Of a DNA stretch of 64,000 bases, positions 51,601 to 60,581 are shown piece by piece. Position numbers and translations under genes: made by a program. The first letter of the stretch is position 1. The number at the start of each line of letters is the position of its first letter. Source of the DNA: Mugil cephalus. Lineage: Eukaryota > Chordata > Actinopteri > Mugiliformes > Mugilidae. The stretch covers positions 6,217,672 to 6,281,671 of the forward strand of contig NC_061782.1 in assembly GCF_022458985.1 (NCBI RefSeq), in the 5' to 3' direction. The notes under the pieces were generated by a model. It was not told the origin of the DNA and searched no databases. It saw only the letters and a program-made list of their open reading frames with translations.

Positions 51601-51882
51601 TGTTTTACCAGAAAGTAACAGTGAAAATGCCGTCTGCTTACATTCCTGTGTAATCCCGACACGGCACACGCCTCCTACGCTCTTACGCTGAAATCCCCGG
51701 TGTGTGTTTGTGTGTGTGTGTGTGTGACTGCGTTCCAGGAGGGTGAGAAGGGCGAGCAGTCCCAGTCGACGTCGGGGAAGGCCTCCATGAAGTCGGTGCT
51801 GGACGGCCTGGGAGAGCTGTGGGACCAGCAGCAGTACGACACCGAGTACAACCTGGACAGCTTCATGCACTCCCTGCAGTAG
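30249..51882 (+). CDS. btaf1: TATA-binding protein-associated factor 172 (BTAF1/Mot1), SNF2-family ATPase
   Basis: 38 coding exons, 5559 nt, 1852 aa (human 1849), all phases closing. Exons: 30249-30262, 32289-32412, 32709-32823, 33779-33922, 34570-34760, 35578-35711, 35832-35961, 36077-36145, 36343-36432, 36511-36606, 37451-37627, 37891-38031, 38179-38303, 39018-39138, 39254-39358, 39470-39619, 40362-40504, 40607-40781, 40906-41109, 42081-42501, 43586-43770, 43864-44020, 44648-44757, 44902-45103, 45216-45364, 45473-45625, 46078-46199, 47649-47816, 47939-48016, 48109-48238, 48336-48477, 48562-48692, 48891-49013, 49280-49432, 49623-49834, 49925-50084, 50368-50538, 51739-51882. Residues 1-1275 are HEAT repeats that grip TBP. 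The ATPase has DDMGLGKT (about 1295-1302), DEGH (1408-1411), GTPIQNN and MDRAHRIGQ (1740-1748). BTAF1 uses ATP to release TBP from TATA DNA and forms B-TFIID in the nucleus. The exon-5 donor (GTG/gtgggt) is the least certain junction. Confidence 0.97.
30770..30866 (+). repeat. LINE 3' tail in btaf1 intron 1
   Basis: AAATTTCGTTGTAACTTGTG, GCAATGGCATTAAAGTTC and a (TTC)n end are typical of L2/CR1-type fish LINE termini. Confidence 0.5.
30980..31290 (-). repeat. LINE ORF2 C-terminal fragment in btaf1 intron 1
   Basis: The minus strand reads [40 protein letters not shown] and INHGQPHSP. This is the region after the reverse transcriptase in fish LINE ORF2 ('RLNKLV-RA-SVLG-LD'). It lies antisense to btaf1 and has no RT core. 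Confidence 0.6.
31535..31625 (+). repeat. LINE 3' tail in btaf1 intron 1
   Basis: GTGAATTTCCCTATTGTGGG, TTAAATAAAG and an ATCTTATCT-type end. Sense orientation relative to btaf1, so its AATAAA could act as a weak intronic poly(A) site. Confidence 0.5.
32850..32955 (+). repeat. SINE-like repeat fragment with (CTGT)n expansion, btaf1 intron 3
   Basis: TTAATTGGTGATTCTAAATT, GTAGGTGTGAGTGTGAATGG, then GTCTGTCTGT repeated from about 32897 to 32953 (roughly 14 tetramers). The preceding words belong to the same dispersed family as 11905-12122, in which GGTTGTCTGTCTC is normal, so the microsatellite grew from within the repeat. Confidence 0.8.
36825..37285 (+). mobile_element. non-autonomous Tc1/mariner derivative, copy 2 (btaf1 intron 10)
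   Basis: Left end CATAACATTATGACCACTG (about 36832) and right end GTGGTCATGATGTTATGC (about 37252-37270) are inverted repeats. Internal words TTTTGGACCTGGAATTCGTG and GTGGATGTTACTT are shared with copy 1 at 18541. No transposase. It lies between btaf1 exons 10 and 11. Confidence 0.75.
41232..41455 (-). mobile_element. non-autonomous Tc1/mariner derivative, copy 3 (btaf1 intron 19)
   Basis: CAATCAGGTATAACATTATG with ACCACCTTCC at one end, GAATGCCAGG, CCCAGCAAAACATTGAATTG and TCACAAGGTGGTCAA internally, and a decayed TTTTAATATTGTTAATGATG end. This is the reverse complement of the family seen at 18541 and 36825. Confidence 0.65.
42981..43525. mobile_element. MITE with CAGTG...TTTACATGCAC terminal repeats (btaf1 intron 20)
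   Basis: CAGTGTGTTTACATGCAC at 42981-42998 recurs inverted as GTGCATGTAAAGGTACTG at 43508-43525, with about 15 of 18 positions matching. The ends resemble hAT-type elements. No transposase coding inside. A short flanking ATTC/GAAT mirror makes the exact border uncertain. Confidence 0.6.
46545..46945. repeat. LINE tails and simple repeats in btaf1 intron 27
   Basis: 46556-46600 carries GACTTTAATGATCCACGAGG with GAAATTACTTTGTC, a LINE 3' tail in reverse orientation. 46855-46945 carries GAATTTCCCGTCGGGGATGA with ATAAAGTAATCTATC, a forward tail, running into (CT)n and (TA)n tracts. The two tails face each other around about 250 bp of A-rich sequence in the largest intron of the 3' half of the gene. 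Confidence 0.55.
51238..51330 (+). repeat. dispersed repeat in last btaf1 intron
   Basis: TTTATTTAACCTTTATTTTA, CCAGGCTAGTCCCATTGAGA and TTTCAAGGGAGACCCAGAC make up a very common fish dispersed-repeat phrase. The class is not certain to me. Confidence 0.5.
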
Positions 51883-52931
51883 CACCGCACCACCCCCCGC
51901 CCCGCCCAGCCTCCATCAGTCGCCTCGTACGCTGGCCAAGCAGGACCTGGTCAGAGGTGCGAGGAGCCCCCTACTGCTGCATTCACCTACCACCACCCCC
52001 CCTCCCCATGACACGTTAAACAAGATAACTATGGCTAATAGTTAGCTATAGCTAAAACAGCTGAGATAAGAAGCAAATATAAATATTTTATTCTTCTACA
52101 GGTCATAAGTCTTTTCTTTCCCATAATTCCTTGTTGAGTGTAAAGCCCCCCCCTCCTCCCCCCGCCTTCAGAAACCACTGAGACAATAAATTAGGTTCCG
52201 CCATAAACAGCTCCAGTGTTAGTACAGTTGTAATCTGCAGTTACCACAACCCTGCTGCTCGCCTCAGCTCACACTGTATCATAATTCTACTTATTCTTTA
52301 TAGTTACAGCAGCAGGTGCTTCTTTTACAGCCCCCGACCCCCCCTCATCCGTCTGTCTCTCTTATATTACCAGAGTATTCAGTGTTAACTGCTTCAGATA
52401 GAAAGTCTTAACTTCACTGCAAAGCCCCGTCCACACCTGCCAGCGCCTCTCTCTGACTGATGGTTACAAACATGTTTTTGTATGACAAAGAGAAGGAGGG
52501 GAGAGTGTGACAACAACAAGCCACAGGATGTCATCACACTACTGGCTTTTTATAGCACACCGCTGACTGCTCGGCACAGGAGGAGGAGTTTGTGCCACCG
52601 AAAAGTTGGCTCCTGTCCTCCAGACGCAACCCTAGGACAATCTTTTTTTTTTTTTTCTCCACATAACCTGCGGCCGACAAAGAGACTTCGATGAACCGGA
52701 TTCCTCCTTTGTGTCCAGCTCCGCCATGAGTCACGGCAGAAAATGTCCCAGATGGGGGGGGGGGGGGAGCAATGCACTTGAAGCAGCATTACAGAGACTG
52801 AACATGGGGCCAAGCTGAGACTGGTACCTGAAACTTGTCACAAGTATTTTAAAGGAAAAAAAAAGAAAAACAGACTTGTACATATTTCTGCAGCTGCTGC
52901 TTTTTGTTTATGATGGTGGAATTGTAATAAA
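51883..52931 (+). other. btaf1: btaf1 3' UTR
   Basis: Non-coding sequence from the TAG stop to an AATAAA at 52926-52931, followed by TTATTTATTTGTCTGTG. C-rich homopolymers (about 52145-52165) and a G13 run (about 52755-52768) are present. A further AATAAA is at 52186-52191, allowing a short form. Confidence 0.6.
52926..52931 (+). terminator. btaf1: btaf1 distal poly(A) signal
   Basis: AATAAA about 1.04 kb after the stop, with T/GT-rich sequence 25-45 nt downstream. Confidence 0.55.
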
Positions 52932-52969
52932 TTCTACGAACCTTGTAACTACCAGTCTTTATTTATTTG

Positions 52970-54110
52970 TCTGTGAACTGCCAGCAGATGGTGTGATTGT
53001 ACATCCAGGAGTGGGAATATTAACTGCAAGTGTCAGAGTGGTTTAATTCTGGCATAAGGAAAACAAATATGGATTTGTGACGGCTTAATAATTCTTTAAC
53101 AGATCTTTGCTATCGCGGATAATGTGAGTAGCTTGTTTTGTCTGCTTGTGTTTGCCGTTGTAGACAACATGTGCCCAGAAAAGTTGAAATTATATGGCAG
53201 GAAAGAAAGAAAATGCAAATTATAGCTTAAGGAAAGTCTGCTTTTACTCTCCTGTTTGAACTTAAGTGTCTGAATTGTTTTTAAGAAAACAAATGTTCTC
53301 AGTGTAAGTCTTCTGCAATCATACGTTTGCAAAAAAAATCCTTAAAACCATATGAACTCGGACGAAGTGGCCAAGATCATGCTGGACAGAGATGGAGGGG
53401 GATCACAGTGCAAAGGGACCACAAGGTTTCACAGGGTCGTACAACTACGTTTTAATGAGATTAGCTTATTAGTACAGAAAGAAGAAAACTGAAGGTTGGA
53501 ACTACAGACTCTGAAGCGGCAGGTAAGCATTAGCCTCCTTTGTTTTCAAATCAAAGTTGTACTGCAAAAAAAGTATTCTAGAAAACCAAGATCCAAGTCA
53601 ACAATCCCCAAAGCCTCGCCAAGGTGGAACAAGTGTTCAAGTCAGAAAAGGGAAAAACAAACACTTTTTTTTTTTTTTGTTTAAAAAGGAGGATGTTTGT
53701 GAACAACCAGCAACATGACGACACCGACGTTGTTAACCTACCCAGAGAATAAAGCAGAGTGAATACAGTATAAACTACCCAAGTCTAAATACACGAAATA
53801 CATGTGCGTTTCTATAGAGAGTAATATATTGTTTAGGCATAAATATTTTTGTTGAAGTGAAACAGAAACTTAAAATAGAAAAGGCGAGGGGATGGATTAA
53901 TATTCGGTGGTGACTAACACCTGAAACCTCTGAAGCTCGGGCGATGGAAACATGTCGGACTAGTTACCGGGGAGGGAGGTGGTTGGCGTTGGCTTCATTT
54001 AAGCTGATAGAAAAGGCCAGACAGAAATTAAGCTGGGACTAAAGAATTAATTTGATATTTTCAGTATCGATAACTCCCTGAAACTGGTTCCTTAAGCCAA
54101 TTGAAATCCT
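52970..54110. other. intergenic, no gene seen
   Basis: AT-rich spacer between the converging btaf1 and cpeb3. Open frames are short and unconserved. 53340-53700 could be an old repeat, but I cannot name it. Confidence 0.45.
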
Positions 54111-54111
54111 G

Positions 54112-55084
54112 CTCACTTGCCACTTCATTAAGTACACTTGTGAAAACCTGAGCTTCAGGAATGTTACCGTATTGAATATTTGTTTCACATAATTCAGAGC
54201 TGTTGATTTATTATTTTTTTAGGCTGTGGTTTGTACAGCTATTTAATCGTTTTATGTTGTACTGACACGTTTCTATTATTTTTGCAGCCCTATTTTAGTC
54301 ACAGGGAGAGGCTACTCATTAGTAACACCTGATTACCCATTATGCCCTCTTCAAATTGACTACACACACCTTCGTGGCAAAAATTTAGACGTACAAAGCA
54401 GGCGTAAAATCCCCCTTATTTTTCTCCACAAATCTCTTAAGCAACTTCAGACTTGCCAAGAGTTTTATAAGTGCCAGCCTGAAAATATTAATTATTATAT
54501 GAATGTGATTAGTACGGAAGAGGATTAGGGCCACATTTAGAGCAAATCATTTTATATAAGTTTTATTTTGTTTTAGTTCTCAAAATTCTGACTTTTCTAA
54601 GAAAAACTTTGATTTAAGTAAAAATTCTGAGATTAAAGTCAGAACTAAAAAAATAATAATAATAATCTGTGGCCCTAATCCTCTCCCATATATTAAAGTT
54701 TTGGATATATCAAAGATTAGCAATAAAATTGATTTGTGTTCGTTTGAACGTGTATAATTTTGCCATGAAGGCGTCCAAAGGGCGCAAAATACATCATGAG
54801 AGTAAACGACACTGGATTTCAAAAGAGTTACTGCAGAAATTTATGCCACAAGCTGTAACACAGCCAAAGTGATCACCAAATGAAAAGAATTTACAAAAAC
54901 AGAATAAACTGTTCAACTGCATCCTCAAAAATTAACATCCAGTTGAATTAGCGCCTTTCTGAGGTGCCATTTCAACGTAAACTGAATGTTAATAAAGTAG
55001 CCATGAAGCTAAGGTTTAGCGCAGGGCTGTTACGTTGGAACGCACTAGTTTTCACTAGTGACTCTAATGAAGTGGCAAGTGAGT
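54112..55084. mobile_element. Tc1/mariner-like element bounded by 19-bp perfect inverted repeats
   Basis: CTCACTTGCCACTTCATTA at 54112-54130 is repeated exactly in reverse complement at 55066-55084. The left end continues AGTACACTTG, like the TATTAGGTACACCTG ends of the 20.8-kb Tc1 element. About 970 bp with no transposase frame. A second palindromic element sits inside at 54516-54688. Confidence 0.65.
54516..54688. mobile_element. nested palindromic MITE
   Basis: GAGGATTAGGGCCAC at 54520-54534 pairs exactly with GTGGCCCTAATCCTC at 54669-54683, with partial pairing extending a few bases outward. The interior is A/T-rich, with AAAATTCTGAC and GTCAGAACT words that also mirror each other. It could fold into a long hairpin. 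Insertion inside the 54112-55084 element implies it arrived later. Confidence 0.7.
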
Positions 55085-55799
55085 GGTAAGTTAATTAGAG
55101 AAGTGTTGTTAGATTTGGCCACAGCCACGCCAGTTGGTTCCCAGTCTTCACGCTAAGCTAACTAGCAAAAAGCTTCTTACTGGGAAACCAACGAGAACCT
55201 TTTAGCTTAGCCCGGCGTAGCATTAGCGACTTGGCTTGGCCTCGTCCAAAAATATGCACGCGGCCGCCTGTGAAGCTCACTTATCGACACACGACCCCCT
55301 CCCCCCCTTTCTTGTGCACAAAAATGGAAAAACTATTTTTAGGTACTAAGCTAAGCTAACAGGCTTGAAGCTTTACAGATAGCAAATGGACAGGGTCAAA
55401 GTATTCCTTCTCCGAAATCAAAAGCGGGAAGGGGGAAATGTGTGGTTTCGGAAACTTAAATAAGAAAATACATTAAAAATAAAAGACACTTGAGACCATC
55501 GCCTGCTGTGAGGACCTCTGTACCTCTGTATTTTACAGTGCATCTCTACATTTACATTCACACTTAAATACAATCACGCTGTAGTGCTCTGCAGGGACCG
55601 AACCAGCTGCAAAGAGAAGGACGTGACTCTTCTTTAGGAGAAGCTGTTGAATATTTCACACAGGGTATGGGAGTAAGTGAGGACCAGTCATTGTAGCGGT
55701 AATTGTTGTGTACTGGAGTAGCAGAGGCAATGTTAAGTGGTCAGCGGTGTCGCCCAATGTCCACAATTACACCATGACATACTGCATGTACGCTCCATT

Positions 55800-58700
55800 C
55801 TGCACTTTTTATTTTATTGCCCATTCATTTGTTTACATTGCGAATCACTTGAACATCACCAACCACCAATCTGCTTCTTTGTGACTAGTTATATATATAT
55901 ATATATTTATATATATATTTATTTTTTTCTCCGTAGATCATTTTCACACTAATGTAAGCGACATCAGCGAGTTAACACATAAAGCTTAGCATTTCAAGAA
56001 ACGAGACACTTTAGTAACAATATTACAAAGGTTTTTTTCTTTTCAGCTTCAAAAATAAAAGTGAACAAAAAAACGTGAAAAAAATAAACTTTTTAAAGAA
56101 TTAGCATCATAAAATTAATTTATTCCAAGTAAAAATACAAAATAATATTAATGACATTGACCAGATATGAAAGTCTCCCCCAGAAATAACTATTAATGGT
56201 TGAGAAATAAGAGGAGAAAAAAAAATAATAATAATATGAAATAAAAATGTAAATATGTTTAAATTCTTTTCTTTTTTTAGCAAAAAACTTTCTAAAAAAT
56301 AATGAAAATTTCTCAGTACAAAGGCTACATTACTACTGGAAGGTACTAGCAGGTAGAGTAGGTAAATACACAGTAGAAAATGATTTTAGTGAATCACAAT
56401 GCTTGCAATGAAAATAATTCTGCAATAAAGATTTATGCCTCTTTTTTCTTGTTTTCTTCTTTTCTACAAACAGTACAAACAGTATTGCACATTACAACAA
56501 AGAATCAAGGTTCTTAGCCTTAAAAAAACGGGACTAATTCAAGTCTTGCGTGAATAGAAGGCCACCAGTCAATTGATGCACCTTGGGGGCTTTAGGTCAA
56601 GTTACAGGTGAAAACACTTGTGTTTGCTTTGTGTTAAAAAGAACATTCTCGTCTCTCTACCTCCAGCCGTCCAGTGACTCTCACAAGTCTCTCTTATGTT
56701 TTTTTTGTTTTTTTCCTCCCAGGCTAACGAATCAGGGCTGCTTTATTTTATTTTTATATTTTTTTTTATTATTTTTTCCCCATTTTTTTTTTCGTACAAA
56801 ACAAAAGGGAGCACACACACTTTTAGGAAACATAAAAAACTTTTCTTAAAAAAATAACGAACAGAAGATTTCTTTCCCAACTCTGGTCAGCATAGTAAAT
56901 GATTGACTATAAATATACAAAAAGGTGGGAAATATGTTTTTTTTTCCTTTTTTTTTTTTTTTTTTTTCAAACTCTCAGAGCACCTGATATTTGATTTCCT
57001 AAAGAGCTCCTTTTACCTCTCCTCCTTTTAATGTTTTGGCCAATTCGACCAGTGGGACACTTGCACCAGCTTCCACCGTGATAAAGTAGACCGTACTCCC
57101 GCTAACTACGTCATTATATTAGTTATAAAGCTCTAGCTCCTTCAGTTGTTGTCTTTTTCAAAAAAATAAATTCTTAAAATAAAAGCAAAAAAAAAATAAA
57201 AATAAGATAAAAGCATGATAAAAATAAAAAAAATCAACCATCTGTTAAATCATTTCTCTTGAAGAGTTAAATTAATATATATTTTTTTTCATCTGAATAA
57301 ACTCACTTAGAAAATATCTGTTTCTCTCCTAATATATTTCAAAATTGAGGTATTGCAAAAGATCTTGTCAGTCAGAAAGCACGCTTTGTCGTCTTTTTTT
57401 TTTTTTTTTGTCTCTTAACAAAAACAACCGCTGACTGTTGAAAACTGTTTCAGATACAAAGAGTAGTGCATAACAAATATCTATCATAGAGAAGGAACAA
57501 ACATAGAAAACCTGTCTGGGTGGGGAAAGAAATGTCACAAAAACACCCAGGATTCACTTTCATAGGGATATATACGTATTATTACTCATGGTTAGCCTGT
57601 TGTTGTTGTTTTTTTTTCTATCAGTACAAAAGTATCTTCTGCTGAGTTTCAATTAGCTTTTTTCTTGGACAAGAAACGAACAAATACGTGTATCTTAGAG
57701 CGGAGGAAAAAAAAACAGTTTACGACTAAAACGAGAAAGAGGAGAGGGACTGCGGGGGGCGCTGTCACGGGACAATCGCAACTCACGGGCACATTGGAAG
57801 AAGGGAAAAGGGGAGGGCACGTATTAACTCGCAATGATGTAGGATCCCGTTTAGGATTGTCCACAAAACTGCTAAAACCAGTGTAACTTGCCCCCCCCAC
57901 CCAACCCCCCACCCACTCATCTAACCCCGCCTCCAAACCAGAGCCACTCTGCCTCCAACACTTAAAGTCCCCATGAATAATTAAATTCCGCAATTGCACG
58001 TGATATAAGTTTGTGGTTTTACAGTGACAAAAAAAAAATATTTTCTGTAATTTGTAAATAAAATAAAAATGTTGATGATGATGACTCATCCTGCACTAGT
58101 GGGCGTGTACTAAGTTTTAATTGTTACGTTCCTTCCCCCTGCTTTTGGTTCACGTACGGGGTACTTCCTGATCAGGCCGCCGGAGCTGACCAATCAGAGC
58201 TTTACCGTGAGAAATGGGGCGTGGCTTTCTGAGACTAGCAACTAGCGCGGTGCTAGCAAACTTCATGGGGACTTTAAGTTGCCATTCACTCAACTGCCGC
58301 CCACCCCGGTTTCAACTGCACCCCCATTTACCTTTTGATAAAAATAAAAAATATACATGTCCACCATTTTTTTTTTTCGTTAGCAGGTTCATTACTTCAA
58401 GCTTTGCAGGAAAAGAAAGTCTGGATAGATGTGGTAACCCCCCCCCCCCAGCTCGCACAACTGCATGTTCTGCATGGCAACGTCGTTCCTCCCGTTATCC
58501 CTAACCCAACCCACCCCCCACCCCATCCATTTTTTTGTGAGAGCGTGTGCAGGGCTCAGTTTATCAACCTCAAGTCTCCAGTAGATTCAATGTTTCGTCC
58601 CAAACGGCGCCCGCCCCCGATTCCTTTTCTCCTTTTTTAAAATTTCATTCCTCACTTTTAAACCGACTGCGCCGCCGTACCGTGTCAGGGTGGCCGTTCA

Positions 58701-60201
58701 TTCCGTGTGTCTGTGTGTGCGCGTTGTCTGTCGAACGCCGAAAACACGTGAGCTCTTTGGTTGCATTCTGGGACGTAAACGTGGGCTTTTGTCAAATAAT
58801 CTATAGTTTTTTTGTTTTTTCCTTTTAAAAGAGAGAGATCTCAGTTTAAGCTCACAGCTGTTTCGCGTCCTCTCCTCGGGTCAGGCTCGGTGTTTGTAGG
58901 CCTGTTTGTGTGCGTTAAGAAAGACAGCCGTCCTTATGTGTGTGTGTGTTTGTGTGTGTGGTGTACTGGTGCAAGTGTGTGTACAAGAGAACATATATAT
59001 ATATGTGTGTGCATACACTAGTTATGAAGTTTCACAGGACTTCTATGTCGGACATTGACGACAGTTAAAGCGAATCACAGTTCTAGGCATACTCAGACCT
59101 AACTACATACGGTATAAAAAATTGCACAATTATATCAACAATCACTGCAAAAAAGTACTTCACCTATCATAGACATTTGTAAATGGTAAATCCTACATTT
59201 AATTTGATTTCGTGATTATTAAGGTTTTTTTTTCTCTTTTTTTTTTAACCCTCCCGTCCAGATGCGTTCACTGCCCCGTGTTTTTTTTTATTTTATTTTT
59301 TTTGTGCAGGAACCCTCCGCACGGTTCCTCCGACCGGTCTCCCCCCGTGTTTCTGTCCAGTTCCGTGCGAGTCGAACGTACGTACTATAGTGTGTTTGTG
59401 CAAACGTGGGCAGAATCGGGTAGTAAGACATGATATCGAAAACTCTATTGCATGCAGCAACCTGATTGAAATAAACATGCAGTTAGGGGCGACCCACCCC
59501 GACCCCCCAAAAAAAAAAAAAAAAAAGTTAGCCGCCGCCGTTGCCCTTACGACGGCTCGTCTCTGTAAAAACACCAGGTGCTTCTTCTCTACATCTGTTA
59601 TTTTTTTGTTTTTACACCCTAGCCTGAATAAAGTACGTATGGTATCCGTTTATACCATGGATTTAGCAGCAAAGCTATTGCAGCATTACATTTACATTTA
59701 AAAAAAAAAAAAAAAAAAAATGTTATTATAAAAATAAAGACCTAGAAATCCAAAGCAAACTAGTCTGATTGCGCATATGAGGTATTAATATTTTCAGAGT
59801 CAAGATTGAGAGCGAATAATATAGCCGTGTTATTTTTACTCCGGGCGATACGGGCCCACACTAATGGATAGCTGTTGAATCTTGCTACGATTTAAAGCCG
59901 CCTATTTTGCTCTTCTTGTGTGCATTAATTGAAAATCGCCTTTGGTAATTACTTTTTACTAGGGGCTATATAGCTACAGCTTTTGAAAATAAGTGCATGC
60001 TCCTTTTACATAAAATTTAAATTATCTATATATATGTATAGATAGGTACAAAACAAAAAATATATACTTTTTTTTTTTTTTTTTTTAAATATTTGTATGG
60101 TCCCACCTCTGTCTCAGTAAGGAGGGGTCCCACAGGACGTACCACACCACCCAGTCAACAGAACAGGGAACTGAAAGTAGCCAGGTGTCTAAACATACCA
60201 T

Positions 60202-60241
<40 letters not shown>

Positions 60242-60581
60242 TGTGTTTAGCTTTTGTGCCGAAGTGCAAATTTCTAAGCTGATGGACTTTCAATGAGTTC
60301 AAAGCCGTGTGGTATGAAGAAAGTCTCTTGTATATTTGAGGGTATCCTTTTTGCTTTTTCTTTTTTTTTCCTCATGACGTGTTTGTGGGGAGCAGGGTGG
60401 AGATGTTGGGGCTGCAGGAGGTGAGGAGTTGGTGTGCAGTGCTGACCCCGGCTTCAGCGGGGTAGCGGGGAGAGGAGAGGGGGGGTGTGGGAGTTTTTTT
60501 TTTTTTTCCTCTTTTTTCGTTTGTGGGGTCGGGTTCACCGGGGGACAGGAGGGAGGGAGGCAGGGAGGCAGGGCCGACCCC
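55800..60581 (-). other. cpeb3: probable long 3' UTR of cpeb3
   Basis: About 4.8 kb downstream of the cpeb3 stop on the minus strand. It is very A/T-rich and homopolymer-rich and nearly free of recognisable transposons, unlike the spacers elsewhere in the window. Minus-strand AATAAA signals occur, for instance near 55810-55818. CPEB2-4 genes are known to have multi-kb 3' UTRs rich in regulatory sites. Five ATAAAA words (UUUUAU on the transcript) fall in 57179-57230. The limits are inferred, and part may be intergenic. Confidence 0.4.
60204..60248. repeat. (TG)n microsatellite
   Basis: About 37 bp of pure TG followed by TTTGTGTGTTT, inside the presumed cpeb3 3' UTR, where it reads (CA)n on the transcript. 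Confidence 0.95.
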
